A stretch of DNA of 54,333 nt from the NCBI GenBank assembly GCA_019638705.1, contig JAHBTI010000021.1:1-54333 (forward strand), read 5' to 3'. Origin of the DNA: Bacteroidota bacterium. GTDB lineage: Bacteria > Bacteroidota > Bacteroidia > B-17B0 > Aurantibacillaceae. This document shows positions 15,598 through 24,861 of the stretch, one piece after another; the first letter of the stretch is position 1; every line of letters begins with the position of its first letter. The translations under genes were made by a program, and so were the position numbers. Under the pieces are notes generated by a model. The model saw only the letters and a program-made list of their open reading frames with translations. It searched no databases and was not told the DNA's origin.

Positions 15598-16545
15598 TTA
15601 TTCAATAGAACTCAAAAAACGTTTGTCGTTCATCATCAGTTTTATTCCTTCGTCAATGCTCACTAATTTTCTGTTCAGGATTTCTTTCATCTTCGTGTTG
15701 TCGGGTTGGCGGCGCGTCATATCACCCTCTTTCAACGGTGGGAGGAAAATTATTTTTGATAAAGAGCCTGTCATTTGAATGGTGAGTTCCGCCAAATTTT
15801 TTATGGTCATCAGCTCGTCGTTACCAATGTTAATGACATCGTTGGTTAATAATTTGTGTTCAAAAATTTTGCTGCAAACATTTATGGTGTCGTCCACATA
15901 AGTAAAGGTGCGGGTTTGAGAGCCGTCGCCGTAAATGGTAATGTCTTTGTTTTTTAAAGCGGCTGCCAAAAATTTTGCCACCACAAAATCGGTGCTTTGG
16001 TTTGGACCATACGTGTTGAAAAAACGGAAAATAGTAAAAGGCAACTGATAGGTTTGCCAATAACTGCGAAAAAAACATTCGCCCACATTTTTCACCACAG
16101 CGTAAGGCACGCGGGAATTGAGAGGTGTGCGATGTTCGTTTTGAGGCAACTCCACAGGCTCGCCATATACTTCGGAACTGGAAGAAAAATAAACGCGCTT
16201 TACCGAAGAGTTTTTTGAAAGGTTGAGAATGTTTTTTATTCCCTCAATGTCGTTCAATACATCTGTCGGGTTTTCTTGTGTGCGCTGAACGCCTACTACG
16301 GCTGCGAAATGAAAGACGTAATCAAAATTGTAAGACAACATGACCGAAGAAATGTCGTTGAAATTATTTACGTCTGATTTGATGAATTTCCAGTTTGTAA
16401 ATTCTCTGGCAGGTAATTTGTTTAACGAGCCTGTTGAAAGGTTATCGGCAATTACCACAAAGTTTTTTTCATTTCTGATTAGTTTTTCTACCAGTGCGCT
16501 GCCAACGTTTCCTGCGCCTCCTGTAACTAAAATTTTATTTTGCAT
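15598..16545 (-). CDS. NAD-dependent epimerase/dehydratase (extended SDR)
   Basis: 315 aa from the ATG at 16545 (MQNKILVTGGAGNVGSALV); an upstream in-frame start at 16569 lies further inside the previous gene. It has the Rossmann motif TGGAGNVG, the FHFAAVVGVQRT strand, the catalytic YAVVK (Tyr-x3-Lys) and FRFFNTYGPNQ. It modifies a nucleotide-sugar (epimerisation or dehydration) for the surface polysaccharide. It overlaps the upstream glycosyltransferase gene by 11 bp. The sugar substrate cannot be told by eye. Confidence 0.88.
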   Translation of the reverse strand: MQNKILVTGGAGNVGSALVEKLIRNEKNFVVIADNLSTGSLNKLPAREFTNWKFIKSDVNNFNDISSVMLSYNFDYVFHFAAVVGVQRTQENPTDVLNDIEGIKNILNLSKNSSVKRVYFSSSSEVYGEPVELPQNEHRTPLNSRVPYAVVKNVGECFFRSYWQTYQLPFTIFRFFNTYGPNQSTDFVVAKFLAAALKNKDITIYGDGSQTRTFTYVDDTINVCSKIFEHKLLTNDVINIGNDELMTIKNLAELTIQMTGSLSKIIFLPPLKEGDMTRRQPDNTKMKEILNRKLVSIDEGIKLMMNDKRFLSSIE

Positions 16546-17590
16546 TAAATTCTTTATAAAATTCCACAACGGCGGCAGCCCATTTTTGAGGACTGATTGT
16601 CTGTGCCAAATTGTGGCTGTTTTCCGACATTAAAAGTAATTCTTTGTCGGATAAGTTGATGATATTTTTTAGCTGTGTTTTCAGCTCGTAAATGTTTTTC
16701 GGTTGAAACGAAAAACCGTTTTTTCCTTCATTTAAAAATGTTTCTTTTGCACCAACAGCTTTGCTCAAAATCATGGGAAAGCCCGCTGCCGCGTATTCGT
16801 GCGCCACCACCCCCCAAGGCTCAAAGCGGCTTGGTAAGACAAACACGCCGCTTTTTTCCAAAACAGGCTCTAAATCTTTTGGCTGTACAAAACCGAAATG
16901 TTTTATTTTTTCGTGCTGAACAGGCTCTAAACTCCCCGTGCCCAAACACCACAATTCCCAGTTGTTCGGCGTTTCGGCTTGCAGTTCAATAAAGGCTTGC
17001 CACAAATCGGTAATTCCTTTAAAGTCGTAATAACGCCCAACGTATAAAAAACGTTTCGGATAATTTTTCTCTTTTTCGGGTTTTGTTTTTTCGTAAATGG
17101 CGTTGAATTTTTTTAAATCGCAACTGTAAAAACCTTTCTTAATTTTTCTCTCTTTAAAGCCAAGTTTTAAAGCATATTTTTTTTGCGCTTCGCCCGGCAC
17201 CCAAGCTTGCGAAAATGTGTTGAGCAGAAAAAAACGGCTTAAAAAAATTGCTGCGTATTGTTTTAAATCGCCGCGCCAATGCGTGTCGCAACTCATTACG
17301 GTAGGAATTTTTTTGAAATACGGTTTGGTGAGCTTCAAATAATCTTTGTCCACCCAACCGCTGCAAAAAATAATATCGGGATTTATTTCGGTAACTAAAT
17401 TTTTGAGTTGCTCAAAATTGTAATTCGCTTTGTCGTAAATTTTTATTTGGTCGGAATGTTCAAATTCAAAAGGTGCTTCTTTATTTACCGCCCAGCGAAT
17501 AATATGTACTTCGGCAGTATTGGCAAGTTCTTCGCAACACTTCAAAAAATAATCGGCGAGTTCGGTATATAAAAATAAAACACGTTTCAT
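16535..17590 (-). CDS. Glycosyltransferase family 4
   Basis: 351 aa with the GT4 C-terminal signature: RFLYVGRYYDFKGITDLWQAF, then FVLPSRFEPWGVVAHEYAAAGFPMILS containing the EX7E-type pair of acidic residues, and the KTYGA-like AKKYALKLGFKERKIKKGFY linker. It belongs to the same polysaccharide cluster, coupled to murB upstream (ATGA overlap) and to the epimerase downstream. Donor and acceptor are unknown. Confidence 0.88.
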   Translation of the reverse strand: MKRVLFLYTELADYFLKCCEELANTAEVHIIRWAVNKEAPFEFEHSDQIKIYDKANYNFEQLKNLVTEINPDIIFCSGWVDKDYLKLTKPYFKKIPTVMSCDTHWRGDLKQYAAIFLSRFFLLNTFSQAWVPGEAQKKYALKLGFKERKIKKGFYSCDLKKFNAIYEKTKPEKEKNYPKRFLYVGRYYDFKGITDLWQAFIELQAETPNNWELWCLGTGSLEPVQHEKIKHFGFVQPKDLEPVLEKSGVFVLPSRFEPWGVVAHEYAAAGFPMILSKAVGAKETFLNEGKNGFSFQPKNIYELKTQLKNIINLSDKELLLMSENSHNLAQTISPQKWAAAVVEFYKEFNAK

Positions 17591-18606
17591 ATAATATTCA
17601 CTTCACGTTCCAAGTTCACGCCAAATTTTTCAAACACCTGTTTCATTACATAAGCAGAAAGTTCAAACACAGAATTTCCCGTTGCATTATTTTTATTGAT
17701 TAACACTAAGGCTTGTTTGGTATGCACCGCCGCGCCTTTGTGCTCGTAGCCTTTTAAGCCGCATTGTTCAATGAGCCAACCTGCGGCGAGTTTGTAATTT
17801 CTGTTGGCAAGCGGATAAGCCGCTAAGGTTTCAAATTTTGATTTTAACTCATCGTGTTTTTGTGCGCTCACTTCGGGATTTTTAAAAAAACTTCCTGCGT
17901 TGCCTGTTTCTTTTGGGTCGGGCAATTTACTTTGGCGAATGTGAATAACAGCGTTAGAAACATCACGGATTGTGGGTTGCGCAATGTTCATATTTTGTAA
18001 TTCGGAATTAATTGCGCCGTAAGAAGTATTGACTTTCGCTTGTTTTTTTAAACGGAAACTGACCGAAGCAATGAAGAACTGATTTTTGTATTCGCGTTTA
18101 AAAACACTTTCACGGTAGCCGAATTGACAATCTGAATTTTTAAAAGTTTTCTTTTCGCCGCTTGTCATGTGGTAGGCTTCTAACTCTTCAAACACATCTT
18201 TAATCTCCACACCATACGCGCCAATATTTTGCATGGGACTTGCGCCCACACAACCGGGGATAAGCGATAAATTTTCCAAGCCCGAAAAATTTTTGTCAAT
18301 GCACCACATTACAAAATTGTGCCAAACCTCGCCTGCGGAAGCTTTTACAATGACTTCGTTTTCATTTTCAAAAACAACGGCTATGCCTTTTAAATTGTTT
18401 TTAATGACCAAACCCTTAAAATTTTTGGTGAACAATAAATTGCTTCCACCGCCGATAATCAATTTTTCGGAATTTTGATAAACAGGATTTTTAATCAATT
18501 CCAAAAAATCGGAAACGGAATTTATTTCCGTAAAATAGGTTGCTGTGGCTTCAATGCCAAAGGTGTTGTATGGTTTGAGGTTTACTTGTTCGCGGATTTG
18601 CAACAT
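17587..18606 (-). CDS. murB: UDP-N-acetylenolpyruvoylglucosamine reductase
   Basis: 339 aa from the ATG at 18606. Family motifs are complete: KPYNTFGIEA, the FAD-binding IIGGGSNLLFT, SLIPGCVGASPMQNIGAYG, the YRESVFK segment and the catalytic NAGSFFKNP. It reduces UDP-GlcNAc-enolpyruvate to UDP-MurNAc, a cytoplasmic step of peptidoglycan synthesis. The length matches the E. coli-type (type I) enzyme. The stop overlaps the next glycosyltransferase start by 4 bp, so an essential gene heads the polysaccharide genes. Confidence 0.95.
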   Translation of the reverse strand: MLQIREQVNLKPYNTFGIEATATYFTEINSVSDFLELIKNPVYQNSEKLIIGGGSNLLFTKNFKGLVIKNNLKGIAVVFENENEVIVKASAGEVWHNFVMWCIDKNFSGLENLSLIPGCVGASPMQNIGAYGVEIKDVFEELEAYHMTSGEKKTFKNSDCQFGYRESVFKREYKNQFFIASVSFRLKKQAKVNTSYGAINSELQNMNIAQPTIRDVSNAVIHIRQSKLPDPKETGNAGSFFKNPEVSAQKHDELKSKFETLAAYPLANRNYKLAAGWLIEQCGLKGYEHKGAAVHTKQALVLINKNNATGNSVFELSAYVMKQVFEKFGVNLEREVNII

Positions 18607-18736
18607 GGAAAGCAAAAGTAATATAAAAACTGATTATTTCCGCTTCTTCGTACTCCCAAACAACATTCCAAAAATGTTGTGCGGAGTGCTTTTAGAGTAA
18701 GCTCGGACAAATTTAAACAGTTTCTAAGTAGTCTTC

Positions 18737-19300
18737 TTACAAAAACATCTCAACCGCCTTAGGCAAATATTCAAATTCTAATACGCGGATTTTTTTAGAT
18801 AACGTTTCGGGCGTATCGTTTGCGCCAACTTCGCACTTGGCTTGTAACAAAATTTTTCCTTTGTCGTATTCTTCGTTTACCAAATGAATGGTAATGCCGC
18901 TTTCGGTCTCTTTGCTCTCAATCACGGCTTTGTGAACGTTCATGCCGTACATTCCTTTGCCGCCAAACTTTGGTAATAATGAGGGGTGAATGTTTATAAT
19001 CTTATCGGGAAAGGCTTTAATAAAGGCTTCGGGAATTTTTAATAAAAAACCTGCGAGAATAATCAAATCAATGTTTTCTACTTTTAAAAATTCAATCAAC
19101 TGTTCGGTGTAATTTTCCAAAGCCGTTTTGCTGACTATCTGCACATTTTTTTTGTACTTCTCGGCACGGGCAATTACGCCTGCATCATCGCGGTTGGTAA
19201 CAACCAATTTTATTTTTATTCGCGCATCGTTGGCAAAATACTTGAATAAATTTTCGGCATTTGTTCCCTCGCCGCTTGCAAATATGGCTGCATTTATCAT
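18737..19300 (-). CDS. purN: Phosphoribosylglycinamide formyltransferase
   Basis: 187 aa. It carries ASGEGTNAENL at the N-terminus, the LAGFLLKIP strand, and the catalytic NIHPSLLPKFGGKGMYGMNV region with Asn-x-His, plus SGITIHLVNEEYDKG holding the catalytic Asp. It formylates GAR with 10-formyl-THF in purine synthesis. It stands alone, divergent from lgt, and purA lies 2.4 kb away. Confidence 0.95.
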   Translation of the reverse strand: MINAAIFASGEGTNAENLFKYFANDARIKIKLVVTNRDDAGVIARAEKYKKNVQIVSKTALENYTEQLIEFLKVENIDLIILAGFLLKIPEAFIKAFPDKIINIHPSLLPKFGGKGMYGMNVHKAVIESKETESGITIHLVNEEYDKGKILLQAKCEVGANDTPETLSKKIRVLEFEYLPKAVEMFL

Positions 19301-19370
19301 GGGGCGAAATTAAAATTCTAAATCCTAATTTCTAAATTCTAAACCAAACAAAATCTTAAATTCGCCCTCT

Positions 19371-20204
19371 ATGATTTTAAATTACATTCATTGGAATCCT
19401 TCGCCTGAAATTTTTACCATTCCGGGCATTAATTGGCCCGTGCGTTGGTACGGTTTAATGTGGGCGTTGGCGTTTATTGCGAGCCATTTTTTTATGAACC
19501 GCATTTACAAAACCGAAGGGCGCAGCGACAAAGCCTTAGACCGTTTAACCTTGTACATCATTTTGGGAACGGTAATCGGAGCGCGTTTGGGGCATTGCCT
19601 CTTTTACGGACCTTGGTTTGACGAATTTGATGCCAACGGTTTTTTAATCAGCGAGGGTTATTTGTCGCACCCGCTTAATATGCTGAAAGTTTATGAGGGC
19701 GGTTTGGCGAGTCACGGCGGCGCAATAGGCATAATTATTGCCGTGTTTTTATATTGCCACAAAGAAAAAGAAAGTTGGTTGTGGCTGCTTGACAGATTAA
19801 CGGTGGTTGTGCCGATAGCGGTTATGTGCATTCGTTTCGGCAATTTGATGAACAGCGAGATTATTGGCAGCGTAACCAATGTGCCATGGGCGTTTATTTT
19901 TGTGCAGGAAGACAATCAGCCGCGCCACCCCGCACAGTTGTATGAGGCAATTTTCGGTTTGTTTCTGTTTATTTTTATGTATTGGTTTTGGAAACACAAA
20001 CGCAATGCCGTAGGCGCAGGTTTTATGGTCGGGTTATTTTGTGTGCTGCTGTTTATTGAACGTTTTATTGACGAATTTTTTAAAGAAAATCAAGTTGCTT
20101 TTGAAGACAACCTTTCTCTCAACATGGGGCAATGGCTGAGTATTCCGTTTATTGTGATTGGGGCTGTGATGATGTGGCGTTCCACGAAATTGTTGAAGAA
20201 TTAA
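19371..20204 (+). CDS. lgt: Prolipoprotein diacylglyceryl transferase
   Basis: 277 aa with about seven membrane helices. Family motifs: RWYGLMWALAF, GARLGHCLFYGPWF, the essential His in GGLASHGGAIG, and the phosphatidylglycerol-binding signature IRFGNLMNSEIIG. It attaches diacylglycerol to the lipobox cysteine of prolipoproteins at the inner membrane. Several lipoproteins elsewhere in the window would be its substrates. Confidence 0.95.
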   Translation: MILNYIHWNPSPEIFTIPGINWPVRWYGLMWALAFIASHFFMNRIYKTEGRSDKALDRLTLYIILGTVIGARLGHCLFYGPWFDEFDANGFLISEGYLSHPLNMLKVYEGGLASHGGAIGIIIAVFLYCHKEKESWLWLLDRLTVVVPIAVMCIRFGNLMNSEIIGSVTNVPWAFIFVQEDNQPRHPAQLYEAIFGLFLFIFMYWFWKHKRNAVGAGFMVGLFCVLLFIERFIDEFFKENQVAFEDNLSLNMGQWLSIPFIVIGAVMMWRSTKLLKN

Positions 20205-20269
20205 ATGTTTTTAATTTGCTACAAATTGTGGCAAGCATTTGTTGCAGAACACATTAGTTTTGCCACAAG

Positions 20270-20812
20270 ATGAATGAATTAACAATATCAATTCCCGACG
20301 AAATGTTGATGAGTAAAATTTATTTTATTCGTGAACAAAAAGTAATGCTTGACAGCGATTTGGCTGAACTGTACAAAGTAGAAACCAAACAACTGAAACG
20401 TCAGGTTAATCGTAACATTGAGCGTTTTCCGCAAGATTTTATGTTTGAATTAACACAAGAAGAGTTTGACCGTTTGAGGTGCCAATTTGGCACCTCAAAC
20501 AATCGGGGCGGAACAAGGCATTTGCCCTACGTTTTTACTGAACATGGCGTACTCATGTTGTCAAGTGTGTTAAGCAGCCAACAAGCGGTGCAGGTAAACA
20601 TACAAATTATGCGTGTGTTTACACGGGTGAGAAAAATGTTGTTTGACAACACCGAACTGCGGTTGGCTATTGAGGAAATAAGAAGAAAAACTGACAACAA
20701 CACAAAAAATATTGAAGTTGTTTTTAAATACCTTGACGAATTAATTGAAAAGAAAGAAAATCCCGTACCACGAAAAGTTGTAGGGTTTAAAATTCCACAG
20801 AAAAAACCGTAA
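20270..20812 (+). CDS. ORF6N-domain DNA-binding protein
   Basis: 180 aa. The ORF6N domain (KilA-N related) is evident: KIYFIREQKVMLDSDLAELY, VETKQLKRQVNRNIERFP, DFMFELTQEEF, the GTRHLPYVFTEHGVLMLSSV stretch and SQQAVQVNIQIMRVFTRVR. Such proteins are widespread in phages and in mobile or accessory loci of Bacteroidota, where they probably bind DNA. It lies alone between lgt and a lipoprotein gene; its function is unknown. Confidence 0.88.
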   Translation: MNELTISIPDEMLMSKIYFIREQKVMLDSDLAELYKVETKQLKRQVNRNIERFPQDFMFELTQEEFDRLRCQFGTSNNRGGTRHLPYVFTEHGVLMLSSVLSSQQAVQVNIQIMRVFTRVRKMLFDNTELRLAIEEIRRKTDNNTKNIEVVFKYLDELIEKKENPVPRKVVGFKIPQKKP

Positions 20813-20879
20813 TCGTAAATTTCGTTACACAATAACTGAAAAGGAAGAACGTTATTGTAAAAATCATAAATTTTAAAAC

Positions 20880-21563
20880 ATGAAATTTAAAATCACTTTT
20901 GGCGTGATAGTGGCTGTTATTGCCTTTACATCTGCTTGCAAAAAGCAAAAAAACGAAACACCATCAACTCCTGCCGAACAAGAACCTGTCGTTTATCCTG
21001 ATTACGCAGCGTTAAAAGTTGGCAACTATTGGATTTACGGGCGTTATCAGCTTGACCAACAAAATAACATTACTGACCTTAACAGTACCGACAGTTGTTA
21101 CATAGAAAAAGATACGGTGATACGCGGGCAAACTTATTACAAACGCTGCAGCTACGATTTTATCTATCAGCGACACCAAGTGGCGTATTTGAGAGATTCT
21201 TTGCACTATATGATTAACAGTGCAGGGGGAATCTTTTTTTCTTCGCAGGATTTTTCAACAGTTTTTAGTACAAGTTATAAAACAGGCGGCATTCCTCCTG
21301 AAACAGACACTTTATATACCGTTACAAGAAAAATGAATGATAAAGACTTTGTTGTTACCGTTCCCGCAGGAACTTTTACTACATCTAATATGCAGATTGC
21401 TTATTTGACATCGGGCAGTTATACAAATGCTAACATTGATAATCCAAGATATATGAACACGCGCTATGCAAAAGGTGTAGGCACTGTATCTGAAACAGAA
21501 CAATTTTTTCCTTCTGTTCCACATTATACAGAAAGGCGTTTATTGCGTTATCATGTGAAATAA
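20880..21563 (+). CDS. Hypothetical lipoprotein
   Basis: 227 aa. A short signal sequence ends with a lipobox (AFTSAC) at Cys20, followed by KKQKNETPSTPAEQEP, a spacer typical of surface lipoproteins of Bacteroidota. The rest is beta-rich and aromatic with YPDYAALKVGNYWIYGRY near the start and no catalytic motif that I recognise. Position just after an ORF6N gene and before a bidirectional terminator suggests a monocistronic unit. Confidence 0.8.
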   Translation: MKFKITFGVIVAVIAFTSACKKQKNETPSTPAEQEPVVYPDYAALKVGNYWIYGRYQLDQQNNITDLNSTDSCYIEKDTVIRGQTYYKRCSYDFIYQRHQVAYLRDSLHYMINSAGGIFFSSQDFSTVFSTSYKTGGIPPETDTLYTVTRKMNDKDFVVTVPAGTFTTSNMQIAYLTSGSYTNANIDNPRYMNTRYAKGVGTVSETEQFFPSVPHYTERRLLRYHVK

Positions 21564-21578
21564 AATAACTGCATAAAA

Positions 21579-21606
21579 AAACACAGAGAAAACTTTCTCT
21601 GTGTTT
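21579..21606. terminator. Bidirectional terminator between convergent genes
   Basis: AAACACAGAGA pairs with TCTCTGTGTTT, flanked by A and T runs, between the lipoprotein gene and purA. The downstream TGCCTCTGTGTTTTA tail repeats the sequence at 11371. Confidence 0.65.
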
Positions 21607-21637
21607 CTATGCCTTAGTGCCTCTGTGTTTTAAACTC

Positions 21638-22909
21638 CTAATTCATCACAATCGTTTGCTTCCTGTCAGGACCAACAGACACAATAGTAATAGGAGTGTT
21701 CACCGCTTCTTCAATAAATTTAATGTAATCCATTAACGCGGCAGGCAATTTTGTTTTGCTGTCAATGCCTGTTAAATCCACGTTCCAGCCTTTGAGTTTG
21801 GTGGTAATTGGTTTTATGTAATTCGGGTCAATGTTGTAAGGCAGGTAATCAATCACTTGCCCGTTAAAATCGTAATGTGTGCAAATTTCAATTTCTTTAA
21901 ACTCGCTTAACACATCGGCTTTCATCATCATTAATTCGGTAACGCCGTTTACCATTACCGCATATTTCAGCGCAGGAATATCCAACCAGCCTGTGCGGCG
22001 CGAACGCCCTGTGGTGCTGCCAAATTCGCGCCCTATTTGTCGGATTTTTTCCCCTGTTTCATTTTCCAATTCCGTAGGAAAAGGTCCGCTGCCAACGCGG
22101 GTACAATAGGCTTTAAAAATGCCGATGACATTACCAATTTTATTTGGTGCAATGCCCAAGCCGTTGCAAGCTCCCGCACAAATGGTGTTGCTGCTGGTTA
22201 CAAACGGATAAGAACCAAAATCAATATCCAACAAACTGCCTTGTGCACCTTCCGCCAACACTTTTTTCCCTTCCAACATGGCTTTGTTAAGGTAATGTTC
22301 GCTTTCTACAAATTGCAGTTGCTTTAAGGCTTCAATGGCTTCAAACCAAGCGGGTTCAAGCTCTGCAAGGTTGTATTCAAAATTGTGATGTGCCAGCAAC
22401 TGCTTGTGTTTTTCAACCAACACATCGTATTTTTCTTTAAATTCTTTGGTTTCAATATCGCCAATGCGCAAACCGTTGCGCCCTGTTTTGTCCATGTAAG
22501 TTGGACCGATACCTTTTAACGTTGAGCCGATTTTATTTTTTCCTTTTGATGCTTCGCTTGCCGCGTCAATTAAGCGGTGCGTAGGTAAAATTAAATGTGC
22601 GCGTTTGCTTATGATGAGTTTTGATTTTACATCAACGCCCAATTTTACGAGTTCGTCAATTTCTTTTTTAAAAATTACGGGGTCAATCACCACGCCGTTG
22701 CCCACAATATTTATGGCAGTCGGGTGAAAAATACCGCTTGGGATTGTGTGTAACACGTGTTTAATACCGTTAAATTCCAACGTGTGCCCCGCATTCGGTC
22801 CGCCTTGAAAACGCGCAATAATATCGTATTTTGGTGTAAGAACATCTACAATTTTCCCCTTGCCTTCATCGCCCCATTGCAATCCTAACAGTACATCTGC
22901 TTTGCTCAT
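21638..22909 (-). CDS. purA: Adenylosuccinate synthetase
   Basis: 423 aa. The GTP-binding QWGDEGKGKIVD opening, the NAGHTLEFNG motif, GIGPTYMDKTGRNGLR, the FGSYPFVTSSNT stretch and the TTGRSRRTGWLD loop are all present. It condenses IMP and aspartate using GTP in the first committed step to AMP. The length is typical for the family. It is divergent from the AI-2E transporter gene. Confidence 0.96.
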   Translation of the reverse strand: MSKADVLLGLQWGDEGKGKIVDVLTPKYDIIARFQGGPNAGHTLEFNGIKHVLHTIPSGIFHPTAINIVGNGVVIDPVIFKKEIDELVKLGVDVKSKLIISKRAHLILPTHRLIDAASEASKGKNKIGSTLKGIGPTYMDKTGRNGLRIGDIETKEFKEKYDVLVEKHKQLLAHHNFEYNLAELEPAWFEAIEALKQLQFVESEHYLNKAMLEGKKVLAEGAQGSLLDIDFGSYPFVTSSNTICAGACNGLGIAPNKIGNVIGIFKAYCTRVGSGPFPTELENETGEKIRQIGREFGSTTGRSRRTGWLDIPALKYAVMVNGVTELMMMKADVLSEFKEIEICTHYDFNGQVIDYLPYNIDPNYIKPITTKLKGWNVDLTGIDSKTKLPAALMDYIKFIEEAVNTPITIVSVGPDRKQTIVMN

Positions 22910-23044
22910 AAATTTTCTGATTAAAAATAAAGGGCAAATGTACTAAAAAGCCAAAGTTGGAAAGATGCTTATGTTAAAAAGTATTTACACTTTGTAACTC
23001 CGGTTTGTATTACTACTTTAGAGCCTATTCAAACGTAAAAAATT

Positions 23045-24211
23045 ATGAACAGCCACAGCGAAATTAAATTTCCGTTTTATGCCAAGTTGAGTTTTTTGCT
23101 CATCAGCCTCACCATTATTGTATTTTTTATTTACATCGCACACGGCATTATTTTGCCCATTTTAATTTCTATGCTTTTTGCCGTTTTGCTGCGACCTGTG
23201 GTGCGCTTTTGCAGCCGCAAACTGCGCTTTCCGCATGTGCTGGCAGTATTAACTTCGGTGCTGCTGTTTATGATTTGCATCAGCAGTATTGTACTTTTTG
23301 TATCGTGGCGCATTGGCGATATAGCAAACGATTGGGACAAAATACAAGCCAATGTGCAAACGCATTATGAGAATTTACAAAGCTGGATTGAAAGAAAGTT
23401 TAACATCAGTTACGATGAACAATTAAAATACATTCAAAAAGCCGAAGAAAATTCGTTGAGCAAAGGCGCAAGCATTATGGGTAACACATTAAGTTCGTTT
23501 ACCGATTTTTTAATGAATTTTGTTTTAATTCCCATTTACACCTTTTTGTTTTTGCTGTACAGAAATTTGTTTCTGCAATTTTTAATAAAAATTTTTAAAG
23601 GACATCAACAGCGTTTACAGGAAATTTTGGTGGAAATAAAAGGTGCGGTGTTGAGTTATCTTTTAGGCTTAATGATTGAAATGGTGATTGTTTCCACACT
23701 CACAAGCATTGGTTTAAGCATTGTGGGCGTAAATTATGCGGTGCTGCTCGGCGTAATTACAGGTGTGTTAAATCTTATTCCGTACATCGGCATTTTGGTA
23801 GCTGCCACATTAAGCATGGTGGCAACGCTTACCACATCGGCAGATTTGTCAATTATTTTTGGTGTAATTATTGTAAACGTAGTAGTTCAATTTTTAGACA
23901 ATAATTTGTTAGTGCCAATGATTGTGAGTTCAAAAGTGCGTATCAATGCGCTTGTGTCCATTGTGGCTATTATGATTGGCGGTGTGTTGGGCGGCGTTGC
24001 AGGAATGTTTTTGGCTATTCCCATGATTGCTATTATTAAAGTAATTTTTGACAGAGTGGAAGGCTTGCAGGCTTGGGGCTATTTGTTGGGCGATGACATT
24101 CCCAAAACATTTCGTTTCAGCAATTTTATGTTGCCACGATTTGATGCAGGGGAGGAAGAACCAAAAGATGCCGCAGCAGAAGAACCTAAGCAGGAAGACG
24201 GCAAACCGTAA
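23045..24211 (+). CDS. AI-2E family transporter
   Basis: 388 aa with about eight membrane helices. Family features are AHGIILPILISMLFAVLLRP near the N-terminus, the long periplasmic-type helix region (KIQANVQTHYENLQSWIERK), and the C-terminal LIPYIGILVAATLSMVATL and NNLLVPMIVSSKVRINALVS segments. The tail is acidic (GEEEPKDAAAEEPKQEDG). Members export small molecules or act as Na+/H+ antiporters; the substrate here is unknown. Confidence 0.9.
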   Translation: MNSHSEIKFPFYAKLSFLLISLTIIVFFIYIAHGIILPILISMLFAVLLRPVVRFCSRKLRFPHVLAVLTSVLLFMICISSIVLFVSWRIGDIANDWDKIQANVQTHYENLQSWIERKFNISYDEQLKYIQKAEENSLSKGASIMGNTLSSFTDFLMNFVLIPIYTFLFLLYRNLFLQFLIKIFKGHQQRLQEILVEIKGAVLSYLLGLMIEMVIVSTLTSIGLSIVGVNYAVLLGVITGVLNLIPYIGILVAATLSMVATLTTSADLSIIFGVIIVNVVVQFLDNNLLVPMIVSSKVRINALVSIVAIMIGGVLGGVAGMFLAIPMIAIIKVIFDRVEGLQAWGYLLGDDIPKTFRFSNFMLPRFDAGEEEPKDAAAEEPKQEDGKP

Positions 24212-24249
24212 AAAAAATTGTATCTTTGCGTTCCGTTCTTTAAAAATAT

Positions 24250-24614
24250 GGGCTCGACCGGTTTTGACAGTGAGCGCATAAAGTAAGTAAGCATGTAGAG
24301 CGTTGTAAGAAGAGCTCTTTAAACAGAACTTTCAAATTTTTATTTGGCGAAAATACTTACGCCATGGCTGCTTAATCAAGGATTAAGTAACCTTTGCTTC
24401 TCAGAGAGCTAAACTGCTCTGCGCTTTGAGTAAAGCATCGCAAATGTGCAGTTTGTTTTGTGAGTGTTGCGGCATAAAACAATATTAGCAACTAAGTTGA
24501 AGTTTGGTTTGAATTAACACCGCGCTTCAATCTAAAATCAAGTTAATACTAAACATGTAGAAAGCTTATTTTTTCCTCATTTGGACGAGAGTTCGAATCT
24601 CTCCGAGTCCACCA
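24250..24614 (+). ncRNA. ssrA: Transfer-messenger RNA
   Basis: The acceptor stem pairs GGGCTCG (24250-24256) with CGAGTCC (24604-24610) followed by ACCA, and the T arm contains GTTCGAATC. The mRNA-like part starts with the resume codon GGC at 24346 and reads GENTYAMAA then TAA (24373-24375), a proteolysis tag in the style of Bacteroidota. The total length of 365 nt fits the family. It rescues stalled ribosomes and tags the nascent peptide. Its 3' end is the integration site of the island described next. Confidence 0.95.
24596..24612 (+). other. attL core inside the tmRNA 3' end
   Basis: AATCTCTCCGAGTCCAC is part of the tmRNA T arm and acceptor stem and is repeated exactly at 48184-48200, so the island keeps the tmRNA intact. 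Confidence 0.88.
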
Positions 24615-24634
24615 ATTAAAAAACAAAACAAATC

Positions 24635-24670
24635 AAAAGCTTGTAAATCGTAGTGTTTACAGGCTTTTTT
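24635..24670 (+). terminator. Terminator after tmRNA
   Basis: AAAAGCTTGTAAA pairs with TTTACAGGCTTTT followed by T residues. It is on the island side of attL, so the element supplies the tmRNA with a terminator. Confidence 0.75.
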
Positions 24671-24711
24671 GTTTTTACGCTCTTTCATTTCATTCATTAA
24701 ATCGTAGTGTT

Positions 24712-24739
24712 GAGGTGGTAAAATCGGGTATCCGAAATT
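24712..24739. repeat. Left copy of a 28-bp island-end repeat
   Basis: It matches 48107-48134 at 27 of 28 positions in direct orientation. Its ATCGGGTATCC part (24723-24733) is also repeated inverted as GGATACCCGAT at 24751-24761. It is a candidate arm-type binding site for the integrase. Confidence 0.65.
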
Positions 24740-24861
24740 ATCACAGGTTTGGATACCCGATTTCTTCGGAAACCCTTATCCTGCAAGGTGTTCAGAATTT
24801 GAACATCTTGACTGACACTGAGCGTGAGCCTATTTTTAACAACATAAAAAGGTGTCTTGAA

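Noticed and set aside
24715..24861. Longer N-terminus of the first integrase
   Set aside because: The in-frame extension runs through the arm-like repeat and has no similarity to integrase N-termini; MNTKIAILFHLKRSK is the usual start.
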